From Pythium myriotylum (lineage: Eukaryota > Oomycota > Peronosporomycetes > Pythiales > Pythiaceae), in contig JALJCQ010000004.1 of the NCBI GenBank assembly GCA_023091665.1, positions 2,852,001 to 2,916,000 on the forward strand: a DNA stretch of 64,000 bases. Direction: 5' to 3'. How positions within the stretch are numbered: the stretch's first letter is position 1; the number at the start of each line of letters is the position of its first letter. Below, in pieces: positions 53,435 to 63,065 of this stretch. A model generated the notes under the pieces. It was given only the letters and a program-made list of their open reading frames with translations, had not been told where the DNA came from and ran no database searches. The position numbers and the translations under genes are program-made.

Positions 53435-53674
53435 TCACTCGCTTTGCCGTGTCGTAGCGTCGCTAGCGTTTGAGTCGGCTGGTGTTGCGCGCGAGGAAGA
53501 TCCCTTGGTCGGTGGAGCACCACTGCCTTCATTGGGTCGACGCTGGGACGGCGGCGAGGCCGTCGCGTAGGACGCGTACTGCAGTGGTGGGTATCCGTGG
53601 GCTGCCATGGCGGCGACACGCAGAGGCTTCTTCTCCGAATTCTCGCGAGTGAGGCGTGGCACGCTGGTCGCCAT
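53435..53674 (-). CDS. Small hypothetical protein (79 residues)
   Basis: Starts MATSVPRLTRENSEKKPLRV and is Ala/Ser/Pro-rich with a Tyr/Pro patch (HGYPPLQYASYATASPP). It is polar, with no signal peptide and no transmembrane helix. GC-rich third positions resemble neighbouring genes, which is the only argument for coding. Confidence 0.35.
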   Translation of the reverse strand: MATSVPRLTRENSEKKPLRVAAMAAHGYPPLQYASYATASPPSQRRPNEGSGAPPTKGSSSRATPADSNASDATTRQSE

Positions 53675-54549
53675 GGTCGTTCAGTCAGAAGCTGTTTAGT
53701 TGAGGAGGCAGGCGGCGGATTTCGGAATGCCTCTCTCGCTGGACCGACCTGACTCGACGTGCGACACGAGCGCGTGGCGATGGATCGATGGATCTCTGCG
53801 TACCCATCGCGGAGCCCAACGACTGCGACTCATCGCGACTGGGACAAGCAGCCGTCTTCACTCGGGGAGGAGAGCTCCGTTGGGTCTCTGGCGTCACGAG
53901 GTTCTCATCCGACGATCTGCGAAAGAGGTCAGCTCACCCATTACGCGAGCTGCGACATCTACTGAAACTGCACTTGCTTGTCAAATTTTGCACTGAAATA
54001 AGAGCGTAAAATAGAAAAGGTTTCAGTTGTGGATCCAGTCGGGGAGCGAACAGAGAAGATGCTAAATCAGTGCATCAGGTTTGGCTGATGGATGCGGAAC
54101 AGAGACCGTGCCCAATAGCCACTGACCGGACCGAGGTTCTCGAGGACAAGAGGTGGACTGTCACAATGAGAGCCATCTCGGGAACGGGCGCTTTTCGAGC
54201 CAGAACGCAGGAAGTCAGTTCTCTCCACCGCTCATGCTGTCGGCTGAAACCAAGCAACAAGTTGTCCGAGCCATGTGGCCTGACTCGCAGGCCGTGTTCT
54301 TCGAGAAAGGCTGCGCATTTTTTTTTCCTTTTCTCAGCCTCGTCGCCTTCCTTCTCTTCGGAACTGAAAGGAACTGAACTCTAGCCACTGGAAGGCCGAC
54401 AAGCAAAGGAGCTGCAGACTCGGAACCAAATGGGACTCGAGCACGACCACCTGCCTTGAGACGATCCACCTGCCGAGAACACTGTCAACGTCACTCGTGT
54501 GGAAACGAGCACGATGATCCGTCGGGAGGATGTAGATGTTTCGCCTGTG

Positions 54550-54554
<5 letters not shown>

Positions 54555-54582
<28 letters not shown>
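54555..54582. repeat. (GA)14 microsatellite
   Basis: Uninterrupted gagaga run of about 28 bp, just beyond the 3' end of ten-Cys member 5. Confidence 0.9.
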
Positions 54583-54588
<6 letters not shown>

Positions 54589-54657
54589 AAACAAGACCAG
54601 CGAGAACAACGACGAGGAGGACTCTTTGATGGGGGGATGCTTTACAGACAACGATAA

Positions 54658-55275
54658 TTACTTGGGCGCTACTTCGACTCCTGGGTGGTTGGCTTGCGTG
54701 TGGACGACTTGTGGTGGCTGCGTCGTCATCGCCATTGGTATGGGCACTCGGATAACGCGGCCAGCTGTCCGTGGCCCCCGGTAGTGGTAGTTGCGGTCAA
54801 GCTGTGTCGTGTAGACGTACATGGCGAGCAAGACCACAATCCCAATGGACGCCACGATGGCCCACAAGACCTTGCTTGAGTTGAGGATGCTCGGTTTGCT
54901 CTGCTCGCTCTGCTGGTTCTCATCCTTGACCTTGTAGCGTTTGCGTGGCGACGGTGGTAGTTCCTTGGAGCCACACTTGCATTCGTAATGAGATCTTGAC
55001 CGGATGCACACGCCTCCAAGCGGACAGCAGCATGCGAGCTGCTGGTTCGACGCACTCAGCCAAGCGCCGCAGTATCGTCCTGGTTTGTCTTGATACGCTT
55101 GTTGACACTGGCCTTTGTCGCGACAGAGTTCACAGGATGAGAACGTGACGGTCGAGTCGCTGGCGTTTGAGGAGGCGTTGTGCTGGGCAGCGATGGGTGC
55201 AAGAGCGACCACGAGCACGAGAGCGACTAGCGCGACGAGGCGGTGTGTGCGACGGGAGACTCGGCACGACGCCAT
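54658..55275 (-). CDS. Ten-Cys family member 5: TM with divergent tail
   Basis: Single exon, 205 residues. Signal peptide (HRLVALVALVLVVALAPIAA), two or three N-glycosylation sites, ten-Cys module (CELCRDKGQC, AYQDKPGRYCGAWLSA, LACCCP, GVC, YECKC), a basic juxtamembrane stalk (SPRKRYKVKDENQQ) and a transmembrane helix (VLWAIVASIGIVVLLAMYVY). A 45-residue tail (NYHYRGPRTAGRVIRVPIPM) follows, without the glycine zipper or FAGDF. It represents a third C-terminal type in the family. The cytoplasmic tail has a few Tyr and Pro but no known motif. Confidence 0.83.
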   Translation of the reverse strand: MASCRVSRRTHRLVALVALVLVVALAPIAAQHNASSNASDSTVTFSSCELCRDKGQCQQAYQDKPGRYCGAWLSASNQQLACCCPLGGVCIRSRSHYECKCGSKELPPSPRKRYKVKDENQQSEQSKPSILNSSKVLWAIVASIGIVVLLAMYVYTTQLDRNYHYRGPRTAGRVIRVPIPMAMTTQPPQVVHTQANHPGVEVAPK

Positions 55276-56012
55276 TGCGGCTTGGCTAAGAGCGATCTAA
55301 TCGTAGAATCAAGCTCGGACTCAGCTCAGCCAAAGCACTACTGTATTGAGTAGCTGCACAGGGGGGATCTCGACTCTGGGTGCGGCGGATGGCCAGGCAC
55401 CCGCTACACCCACAGGAGAGGAGGGACTGAACTGCATCCCACGTCTCACGCCTCGTTGAGTCTGGGAGGCAGTACCGACAAATCGGTACGGAACCGCCCC
55501 GGCTATGCATGAATGGATGGAGTTAACCACCTTATATTAGTATTGTTTTGGATGAACTTATCGTGCTAAGATATGATGTAGCGTATGGTACTGGTTTAGA
55601 AGCCTCGATACTGAGACCTTCACTTCGGGAGTGTTCGGTCCGAACGTATCCATCCTCACAATCAGCCCCAGGCGTGGGGCAGTGTCCCAGCGGCCTGACT
55701 CGTTCTGCACTTGCTATCTCGGTCTTTCCTCAAGTCCAATCTCTCGGATCGACTCAAACGCATTGGTTTAATTTTTCCGCTTGCGACAATACAACCGTCC
55801 TCTCGATCGCCAACGAGGTTTCGTCCGACGAGCCTCCAGGACTGAGCAGTGACGACGTCTCTGCTGGACCCATCGGATTTGGTTTGGTCGATGCCAGGAC
55901 TGGAGACGTCCATGAGCGCATCCTGAATCGACTAGACTTGAATTGATCCAGACTTCAAGACTCATTCCACCATTTGCTCACTTGACACGCCACCAAACTC
56001 CAGCACTCCACG
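55276..56012. other. Intergenic
   Basis: A 132-codon plus-strand frame (55548-55946) is present but shows no domain or signal peptide. The last part (about 55960-56012) is the 5' flank of ten-Cys member 6. Confidence 0.35.
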
Positions 56013-56390
56013 ATGGCCAGCTCCAAGACCTTCCTCCTCCTCCTCCTCCTCACCATCCTCGCCGTTGTCTCGGCACAAAACACCACCGCGCCTACCACAC
56101 CTCCGCCGTCCTTCTGTGAGATTTGCCGAGACAAAGGCCAGTGCCAACAGGCCTACCGAGGGAATCCCGGCATCTTCTGTGGCTCCTGGCTCAGCTCTAC
56201 GAGCCAGCGTCTCGCATGTTGTTGTCCAGCGGACGCAGTGTGCAAGAAGTCGGATTCGAACTACAAGTGCGAGTGTGGGAAGCGCAAGTCCGAGTCGAAG
56301 AAGTCGGGGGCGAGTTCTTCTGCTCAGTCGATGGGTGCGATGGTAGTGGCTGTGAGCTTGCTCGCCAGTGCTCTCGTAGTGGCCGCTTAG
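56013..56390 (+). CDS. Ten-Cys family member 6: minimal GPI-type
   Basis: Single exon, 125 residues. Signal peptide (MASSKTFLLLLLLTILAVVS), one NTT site, a short Thr/Pro linker and the ten-Cys module (CEICRDKGQC, AYRGNPGIFCGSWLSS, LACCCP, AVC, YKCEC). A basic stalk (GKRKSESKKSGASSS) and a hydrophobic end (MGAMVVAVSLLASALVVAA) complete it. It is nearly identical to member 7 at 58393 over the first 110 residues, including synonymous sites, but the C-terminal tails differ, so conversion or recent duplication stopped there. Followed 90 bp later by a perfect palindrome, and 757 bp later by an ectodomain-less membrane protein. Confidence 0.85.
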   Translation: MASSKTFLLLLLLTILAVVSAQNTTAPTTPPPSFCEICRDKGQCQQAYRGNPGIFCGSWLSSTSQRLACCCPADAVCKKSDSNYKCECGKRKSESKKSGASSSAQSMGAMVVAVSLLASALVVAA

Positions 56391-57147
56391 TACGGGTTGA
56401 ATTCACGTCTGTTCTCCTGATGTCACCTGACGTTCCCGCTTCTTTCCACGTCAGGAACGGTCCTTGTCTTCTGTACCGCGAATCGAAAGAGCTGCACCCC
56501 ATCCTACTAGGATGGGGTGCAGCTCTTTCGATTTGTATCCATCTTTGTGCAAGGTCTCTGCACCGGGCCTTCGGCACTGTATCGCACTGGCATTCTACGG
56601 ACTGTAGTGGAATTGCAGTGTGCCTGTGGGAAGTCTTTGACTTTGATTGGAGAAGAGTTGCCACGAAAATGCCTCGCCGAAGCATGTCTCACGAACTGAA
56701 TGGAGAAGCTTCAAGCTCTCGTCTTCTCTTCGTCGACCAGTATTTCAACCAGCCTATTCGGCTGCTTGATACGCTGAGCCTATTGGACCTCACCTCTAAG
56801 GTGACTGAGGCGTCCGACCACAGCGTGTCGAGCTTCACTCGGCTGGCTGATGCCAGCGGACGGGGCTCCACTTCGAATGCTTGATACCAGTAGAGAGGAG
56901 TGCTCAGCTGTCGATGTGATGCTTTCGTTAATGCGAACAACAGATCAGACCTGTTCGGTACGCGACAATCGCCAATCCGCAGCAGCTCTTCCACTAAGTC
57001 GCCTCCCTCGCACCGACCATCTGCGTGGTGCGACACCCCAGAGCCCAGTCTGCAAGTTCTCCTGTTGTCGTTGTCTAGAGACCAGTTCTCCTTCCTCGCC
57101 CACTGCTTCGCAAGACCTAGCAGCTTCATACTGTACAGCCCCGGCGA
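56391..57147. other. Intergenic with perfect palindrome
   Basis: Apart from the 53-bp palindrome no element is recognised. Frames on both strands are short or featureless. Confidence 0.4.
56481..56533. repeat. Perfect 53-bp palindrome
   Basis: Left arm 56481-56506 (aatcgaaagagctgcacccc atccta) and right arm 56508-56533 are exact reverse complements around a single central base (c56507). Such a structure is unstable in DNA, and the transcript would form a 26-bp hairpin. It lies 90 bp after a ten-Cys stop codon, so it could be a 3' UTR hairpin, a terminator-like element or the scar of a foldback event. Confidence 0.95.
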
Positions 57148-57435
57148 ATGAGTCTCTCCATCGCGTTCATCCTCATCTTCGGTGCCGTCGTGCTGTTTGC
57201 TACATTTGCCTACTTGATCTACGCCGTGCGATGCCCCGACGCAGAAGAACTGCCGCAGTATGCGGAGTACAACCAACCCACAACCACGTCTTCGACCGTC
57301 TTCACGGCGACTCCCCCAGCACCAGTAGCCGTAAACGCATCGTTCAATAACACACTCCAGCGAGGCCACACCGTCGTCGTCGACGTGCGAGTCACCAGTG
57401 CGCCTACTAGCGCCCCGGCAGCACTAGCTGCTTGA
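57148..57435 (+). CDS. Ectodomain-less membrane protein (partner type B) 1
   Basis: Single exon, 95 residues. It begins directly with a transmembrane helix (MSLSIAFILIFGAVVLFATF) and continues into AYLIYAVRCPDAEELPQYAE, then a Thr/Pro/Ala-rich tail (TTTSSTVFTATPPAPVAVNA). The juxtamembrane pattern (short helix, Y-A/S-R, then EELPQYAEY) is shared with 59285 (EEDLPHHANY) and 63066 (SDELPLHTPQAAY). This indicates one family of tail-only proteins. No signal peptide cleavage site or Cys module is present. Position directly after a GPI-type ten-Cys gene is repeated at the next locus. Confidence 0.7.
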   Translation: MSLSIAFILIFGAVVLFATFAYLIYAVRCPDAEELPQYAEYNQPTTTSSTVFTATPPAPVAVNASFNNTLQRGHTVVVDVRVTSAPTSAPAALAA

Positions 57436-58392
57436 GGAAGGCCGCGGTCTCAATCAGTAACTTATCAGCCGTGAAGTTGGCCCCTTGGCTCGTGAAGTAA
57501 ACGAGCGACACGAAGAACTGGCCCCTTGATGTTATTCGCCTCGTGATATTAAGAACACATCCTAACTTATTGGCCACCGATCATCCCTTCTCCCCTCCAT
57601 TTTCGTCTTGTGCGTGTCATCAGATCCGAGGGATCTCCAGAGCGCTCGACAACATAAATTAAAATGCATATAGCGACTGATGGATTTGACGGTCTCTATC
57701 GAGACCAAGTGCGCTGTTGTTGGCCGATACGATCTACATTACCAGAAGACTTCGCCACCAGCCTACCCAGGAACCCAATCGAAAAATCAGGTAGCGTTGT
57801 GTTGATGCTACGTTAGGTTTTCTCCCTGCGTGGCGGTCAAGACCGCAACGATTCAAGAACGAGATAGGCACGTCCGACTTCTCACATACTGTAGAGCCAA
57901 CAATCTCGCTGTTCAACATCTTTGGCGTCAATTTGTCGTGACCTGGCCGAGGACAGTGTCGGAGTCGTTCTATTGCATTGACATTTCCTCGAAGCGAGTG
58001 ACAGAGTGCCCCGTCTCAAAATCCGGCTGAGTCTCCAAACGGGCAAATGACGAATGGAGGTTCGCGTGAACTGTTTCTGCGACTCATGAGGCAGCTGTCG
58101 GTGGTAGAGCCTAGTGGTAAACTCCACTCGAGGGTCGTGTCCCACAGTCTGGCCTTCGCTTCGGCTGCTTGCTCCCAAGTCTCCGAAAGCACTGGGAGAT
58201 TAAGTCACGTGCGACATCGAGACTCGACTGAAGTGGCTCGCCATTGCGACAGCACTAGATACTCACCAAGAAATTCTCTTCGCTAAGCAATGAATCGAGT
58301 GCCATGGTCTAACCTCTCGGCTCGCAAGAGAAGCAGACATTCCAACAAAACCCACCAAAAGCACAAGCACACAACAACAAAAACCGAAGACC
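57436..58392. other. Intergenic
   Basis: No supported gene. The last about 70 bp before 58393 are A/C-rich (caaaacccaccaaaagcaca), a likely 5' UTR. Sequence before the start differs from that of the near-identical member 6. Confidence 0.35.
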
Positions 58393-58773
58393 ATGGCTGC
58401 CAGCTCCAAGACCTTCCTCCTCCTCCTCCTCCTCACCATCCTCGCCGTTGTCTCGGCACAAAACACCACCGCGCCTACCACACCTCCGCCGTCCTTCTGT
58501 GAGATTTGCCGAGACAAAGGCCAGTGCCAACAGGCCTACCGAGGGAATCCCGGCATCTTCTGTGGCTCCTGGCTCAGCTCTACGAGCCAGCGTCTCGCAT
58601 GTTGTTGTCCAGCGGACGCAGTGTGCAAGAAGTCGGATTCGAACTACAAGTGCGAGTGTGGGAAGCGCAAGTCGGACTCGAAGAAGTCGGGGGCGAGTTC
58701 TTCTGCTCAGTCGATGGGTGCGATGGTAGTGGCTGCGAGTTTGGTTGCTACGATCGTTGTAGTCTTTGCATAA
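58393..58773 (+). CDS. Ten-Cys family member 7: minimal GPI-type
   Basis: Single exon, 126 residues, starting MAASSKTFLLLLLLTILAVV. The ten-Cys module is identical to member 6 (CEICRDKGQC, AYRGNPGIFCGSWLSS, LACCCP, YKCEC). The stalk is GKRKSDSKKSGASSS and the hydrophobic C-terminus is MGAMVVAASLVATIVVVFA. The region from the signal peptide to MGAMVV is almost invariant between the two genes at DNA level, whereas both flanks and the last 15 codons differ. That pattern points to gene conversion limited to the coding core. Confidence 0.85.
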   Translation: MAASSKTFLLLLLLTILAVVSAQNTTAPTTPPPSFCEICRDKGQCQQAYRGNPGIFCGSWLSSTSQRLACCCPADAVCKKSDSNYKCECGKRKSDSKKSGASSSAQSMGAMVVAASLVATIVVVFA

Positions 58774-59284
58774 TCGGACGAGGACTTTAGGATACTGTCT
58801 AGCTCCTACCTTTGAATAACATCTCTCGTTTGAATGGCCTTTACCCGGTTTTCCTCTGTGCTTGTGGCGATCAAGCATGGCGTTCAGTTGTGAGACTATG
58901 GCAGATGTGAGGAATTGTGGGTGATGGCATGACTGGAGATCGCCAGTTTTCGCCTAAGAGAGATTGCCCCGCGTCGTGTTTAGTCGATCATGTCCCACAA
59001 ACGAACGCGGATTGATCAAACGCTCTGGGAGACGGCATCGTCGCGGCGTGGGACTTTGAGCATGTCCCTTTTCAACAGTACCGGTTTTCATAACGTAGTT
59101 ACTTGGCCGCTCGACCACAACCACTTGCCTGCTCGCAAGGTCCAGCGCGTCTGGATAAGGAATACCAGCAACAAGTGTGACATCACGGCAGCTCACACCC
59201 AAACCGCGTCTTCAATCAAAGAAATCCAGCGTGACGTTCTCTCGCGGTGCTCATTCCTGGATTCTCCCCCGTCTTCGCTGGCAG
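58774..59284. other. Intergenic
   Basis: No coding feature beyond short featureless frames. Confidence 0.3.
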
Positions 59285-59665
59285 ATGAGCGACAAGAGCC
59301 CATATACCGAGCGGCGGAAGGCCATGCTCGAGACTTCAGCGGTCGTCGTCATAATTGTCGGGTCGCTTCTCATTCTCGGCGTCCTTCTCTATCTACTCTA
59401 CGCCGCACGTTTGTTTGATCCTGGCGAAGAAGACCTCCCACACCATGCAAACTACGTCCGACAACCGTCGAACGAAGCCGAAGTGGTGTCTTCATCCCTC
59501 CAAAGACCAGTTTATCTTCCCACAGCAGCTTACAACCCTGTAGAAGTTACCTGTGTGAATGCCGTAGCCGCTACCGTTGAGACCAGCGGTGGATGCGAGT
59601 CGCAAGCGATTCCCGGCAGTGGCGCTCAACGTCAAGTCAAAGGAGGTCAGCGAGGAGATCTCTAG
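59285..59665 (+). CDS. Ectodomain-less membrane protein (partner type B) 2
   Basis: Single exon, 126 residues from MSDKSPYTERRKAM; an alternative start at 59324 (MLETSAVVV) would mimic the partner at 57148. One transmembrane helix (TSAVVVIIVGSLLILGVLLY), then LYAARLFDPGEEDLPHHANY and a polar tail (RQPSNEAEVVSSSLQRPVYL). It ends QVKGGQRGDL. It has no ectodomain and lies 511 bp after GPI-type member 7, copying the arrangement of 56013/57148. Confidence 0.68.
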   Translation: MSDKSPYTERRKAMLETSAVVVIIVGSLLILGVLLYLLYAARLFDPGEEDLPHHANYVRQPSNEAEVVSSSLQRPVYLPTAAYNPVEVTCVNAVAATVETSGGCESQAIPGSGAQRQVKGGQRGDL

Positions 59666-60566
59666 TCACCTGCGACTCGGGAGACACAGCACACCATCCG
59701 ACAGACTTGATCATGTACACATCGTGAGTACGTTGTAATTGGTATTTATCGTGCTTGGTGTTTTTCTCTTGATCACTTGCGGATTGAGTTCTGTCGGATT
59801 GTACCGTACTTATCCTTCTTCAACACTTTACAGATACGGCAAGACGTCACGATCTCGATGTTCTCGTTTTTGCATCCAAATGTGAGGATGCCGAACTGCA
59901 GGAGCCCAGCTCATACTGGGGAGATCTGTACCAACAACCTGTGGCACTGTGGGATGCCCACCTACACACAACCCAAGCAAAACCTCATGCTTGGACGCGT
60001 ATCTATTTGAATACGCCCACGTCATCCGAGATGATCATGATTCGTGATAAGCAAGAATCCAAGAATCCAGAAAAGGAATAAAAAAATGTACTTCGAAGTA
60101 TTCACTGACTCCCATCCAAGTTGCAGTTGAAGGCAGATTAGTCCAATCAACCGTCGGTGACAGGAAGGAACTTCGTGTCCTGTTTATGCACAAGTAGAGG
60201 GCCCTTGTGACTGCGTCCACCTCCACCCTCAAGACAAACTCGCAATGGAGCTTTGTCGCAGCCCCTATTACAGAGAGCCGATGCACTAAGCGTCGTCCCG
60301 TTTCTTCATCGACGAAATGCTCGAGCTGGTGCGACAGCAAGGTTCCAGTTGCTCGCAGGTGCGACACGGTGTTACTACTGTGTGCATCCCTTGACGCATC
60401 AATTGGGACGAGAATATATATCGCCCACAAGTCATCCAAGGGGACACAAAGATCCATCGCCCAAATCTGCACCTCCTCTGTTCTAAAGCCACCAAGGGTG
60501 CAATCGAGCCATTTCATTCTCGTTTTTGCTTTCGCCAAGACAAGTTTGTCATTCAAACCCACAACC
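59666..60566. other. Intergenic / 5' region of disrupted ten-Cys gene
   Basis: A 181-codon minus-strand frame (60035-60580) overlaps the start of the next gene. Its middle part (SHQLEHFVDEETGRRLVHRL) looks protein-like and may be a relic of an older gene. No homologue is recognised. Confidence 0.3.
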
Positions 60567-62117
60567 ATGGAGAGCCCCAAGATCTTGCTCGTTGCTCTAC
60601 TCCTCGCTGTTCTCTCCTTCGTATCAGCTCAGAACACGACTATTAATACTAACGCACCAACTCCAAGCCCCTTTACCATGAGTCCGTTCACCACCATTCC
60701 TCCAACGACAATCCCGCCCACCACCAGTCCTCCCACCACGAGTGCACCAACGCCTCCGCCGTCCTTTTGTGAGATTTGTCGTGACAAAGGCCAGTGCCAA
60801 CAGGCTTATCGGGGCAATCCTGGTATCTTCTGCGGTTCAGGGCTCAGTGCGACCAGCCAGCGTCTCGCGTGCTGTTGTCCAGCAGACGCTGTGTGCAAGA
60901 AGTCGGACTCAAACTACAAGTGCGAGTGTGGGAAGCGCAAGTCCGAGTCGAAGAAGTCGGCGGCGAGTTCTTTGGGCGGTCCACAGTCAATGAGCTCGGC
61001 GGTGGACGAGCACAAGCGACAGGATTCAATTTATTTGCGAGAACTCTTTACCGACAAGAAGAATCAGCTACAATCTTCGATTGAAAAGCTTCATCTCAAA
61101 GTCAACGAGCTCAAGCACCTTGCTGCGACTCCCGATAACACAGAAGTCCACCAATCGGCTTTGCGCGAAGCGCAGGTTGAATTAACATCCCGTCTCGACG
61201 AGCAAGCCAGCTATCGGTCGCAACAAAAGTTCGATACAGACTTAGATAAGTCCGAACGTTGCAATGAGTATTTTTTGCGGGCGCCAACAACTCTCTACAA
61301 GACTGTGATTCCTGTCGAGAATGAAGCCGCTCTGCAAACTCGATGCACCGACTTTCTTCACTTTTGGGGCCGTGTTTGTAAATCACCCTCAAGAGAAATC
61401 CCACAAGTTAATACAACTTGGGACGAAGAAAAGTTATCGAACATACTCGAAGAATCAACGCGAAAAATCAATGAAGACGACCAGCGCATGCTAGACGCCC
61501 CGATTACTGCACATGAAATTTTCTGTGCAATCAAGGCCTCGGTTGCAAATCGAGCACCGGGCCCTGACGGCCTGCCACTGGCTTATTACAAGACCGACAT
61601 CCACTTGTGGAGCCGTGTCTTAGAAATTGTGTACTCCTCACAATTTCAACTTGGGCGTATGACCAAGTTTCAGCGCCGAGGTCAAGTCACGCTCCTTTAC
61701 AAGAAGGGTGATCGCACAGAACCGGGCAACTATCGCCCTATCACTCTTTTGAACATCGACGCTAAGATTATCCCCAAGATCTTAGCTAAACGGCTCGGCA
61801 CCATCTTGAACACACTGCTCCATCAAGATCAATACGGCTTTGTACCTGGGCGCGATATACGCAATGCGCATCTTCGCTTCCAAGCCCTCAGCCAAATTTA
61901 CCAAGATAAAGACTCAAAGGCAGGGGCTATTTTGCTGGATTTTGCCAAGGCTTTCGACAGTGTCAACTGGGAAGTCCTCGACCGTATTCTAACGCATTTC
62001 GGCATTGGCGAAAACTTTCGCCACTGGCTACGGGTACTCATTCCCGGTACGCTAGTCTCCCTTACGTTCAATGGGGCTCCCCTGCCTGCCTTTGAACTAG
62101 GAGCTGGCCGCTGCTAG
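60567..62117 (+). CDS. Ten-Cys family member 8 fused to LINE reverse-transcriptase fragment
   Basis: Open for 516 residues. Residues 1-146 are a normal family member: signal peptide (LLVALLLAVLSFVSA), a longer Thr/Pro stalk, the ten-Cys module (CEICRDKGQC, AYRGNPGIFCGSGLSA with Trp changed to Gly, LACCCP, YKCEC) and GGPQSMSSAV. From 61005 the frame enters a non-LTR reverse transcriptase without interruption: a helical linker, RAPGPDGLPLAYYK, LLYKKGDRTEPGNYRPITLL, GFVPGRDIRNA and the catalytic-Asp motif A LLDFAKAFDSVNW. It stops before the Y/FADD motif, so it cannot be an active polymerase. The original hydrophobic C-terminus (ELAAASLLAAGVAALI, stop) follows immediately at 62101, but in another frame. 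The product, if made, is a secreted chimera without anchor. Confidence 0.75.
   Translation: MESPKILLVALLLAVLSFVSAQNTTINTNAPTPSPFTMSPFTTIPPTTIPPTTSPPTTSAPTPPPSFCEICRDKGQCQQAYRGNPGIFCGSGLSATSQRLACCCPADAVCKKSDSNYKCECGKRKSESKKSAASSLGGPQSMSSAVDEHKRQDSIYLRELFTDKKNQLQSSIEKLHLKVNELKHLAATPDNTEVHQSALREAQVELTSRLDEQASYRSQQKFDTDLDKSERCNEYFLRAPTTLYKTVIPVENEAALQTRCTDFLHFWGRVCKSPSREIPQVNTTWDEEKLSNILEESTRKINEDDQRMLDAPITAHEIFCAIKASVANRAPGPDGLPLAYYKTDIHLWSRVLEIVYSSQFQLGRMTKFQRRGQVTLLYKKGDRTEPGNYRPITLLNIDAKIIPKILAKRLGTILNTLLHQDQYGFVPGRDIRNAHLRFQALSQIYQDKDSKAGAILLDFAKAFDSVNWEVLDRILTHFGIGENFRHWLRVLIPGTLVSLTFNGAPLPAFELGAGRC
61005..62100 (+). mobile_element. Internal fragment of a LINE (non-LTR) retrotransposon
   Basis: About 1096 bp of ORF2 from the endonuclease-RT linker to the middle of the RT domain, truncated at both ends. 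It has no 3' UTR or simple-repeat/poly-A tail and no convincing target-site duplication (a shared gagct at both sides is the best candidate). Normal target-primed insertion keeps the 3' end, so this looks like patch repair of a break using LINE sequence. Junctions at about 61004/61005 and 62100/62101 are inferred from the sister genes. Confidence 0.8.
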
Positions 62118-63065
62118 CCTGCTTGCTGCTGGCGTTGCCGCACTTATCTAGATTCAATCAGCACTACGTAACGGCTGCTACAATAGGCACGAGGTTGTCA
62201 AAGTGAATGGTCTACCTCGCTGTCAACTGTCCTCAAATTTGCCTGGTGGTCTTTTGCTTTCAGCTTATGAATCCTAGCATGACCATCCTCGTCTTTCCTG
62301 CTTATCCCCATCGATGCTAGCGTTACAGCTCTCGTCGGGCAGATCAGAGCGTCAGACTAGGGCGATGCGTCATTTCACTGATCGTTTCCTCATTCGAGCT
62401 TCGCGGGTGGGCAATGATCTTCAGCGTGTTTTGAAGGGAGAGGAGGACTAATAAGTAGTGGTAGTCGCTTTGAGCCGGAAAAATGGTGGACTTTACTGAC
62501 TGGGACAGGTGTCGTCCATCGTGTGGACTGGTCATCCGGAGCCTGTCAGCGCCGTGTGGGCTGTCTCATAGATCACTGGCCCAACAAAAACAGCAGGACA
62601 CGAGTCACAGCTCGGCTTGGTCAGCTGTGTCCCATGACGAATCCAGTCAATCTCCTGGTTCTATGTCTGCGCGAACCCAATGAGTGCGAGTGCTGGACTA
62701 GACTCGTGCCAACCCATCGTTTCCGGTTCACAGGAAAGAGTTGGCTGCTCTGGCTCCCGGGAAATGTCGCTCGGTCGAACTGGACTCTGTGGGTGAGACT
62801 CAACGATCGAGATTAGAGAAGGAGGCGCGAACGTCTGCCGACTTGCGTGCGTTCTCATCGGGCTGAGACATCGGCCGCATCTTCCCTCGGACGTGGGGTT
62901 GAGCGAGCGCCCACCTAGTGCAATGAGATCAGAAACACGTGGCCACGCCCACCTCCTACTTGCTCCGTTCTCGTGGCCGTGACTCGCCATGCTACGTGCA
63001 CTCCAAGTCGCACTTGTAAATCTTCTTCCTATCAGCACAAGCTACTTCCAACAACACACAGGACC
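62118..63065. other. Intergenic
   Basis: Begins with the orphaned original C-terminus of member 8 (62101-62151). The remainder shows no gene. Confidence 0.4.

Larger units (their letters stand above)
53136..54657. other. Intergenic, with one small ORF
   Basis: Apart from the 79-residue frame at 53435-53674 and the (GA)n tract at 54555-54582, nothing is recognised. Confidence 0.35.

Noticed and set aside
55548..55946. 132-codon plus-strand frame
   Set aside because: No domain, signal peptide or paralogue; flanked by ordinary intergenic sequence.
60035..60580. 181-codon minus-strand frame overlapping the ten-Cys gene start
   Set aside because: Part of it looks protein-like, but it covers the expected promoter of member 8 and has no recognisable family. 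Kept only as a possible relic.
60567..62117. A functional reverse transcriptase gene
   Set aside because: The RT lacks the Y/FADD motif C and everything after it, and it starts inside a secreted protein.
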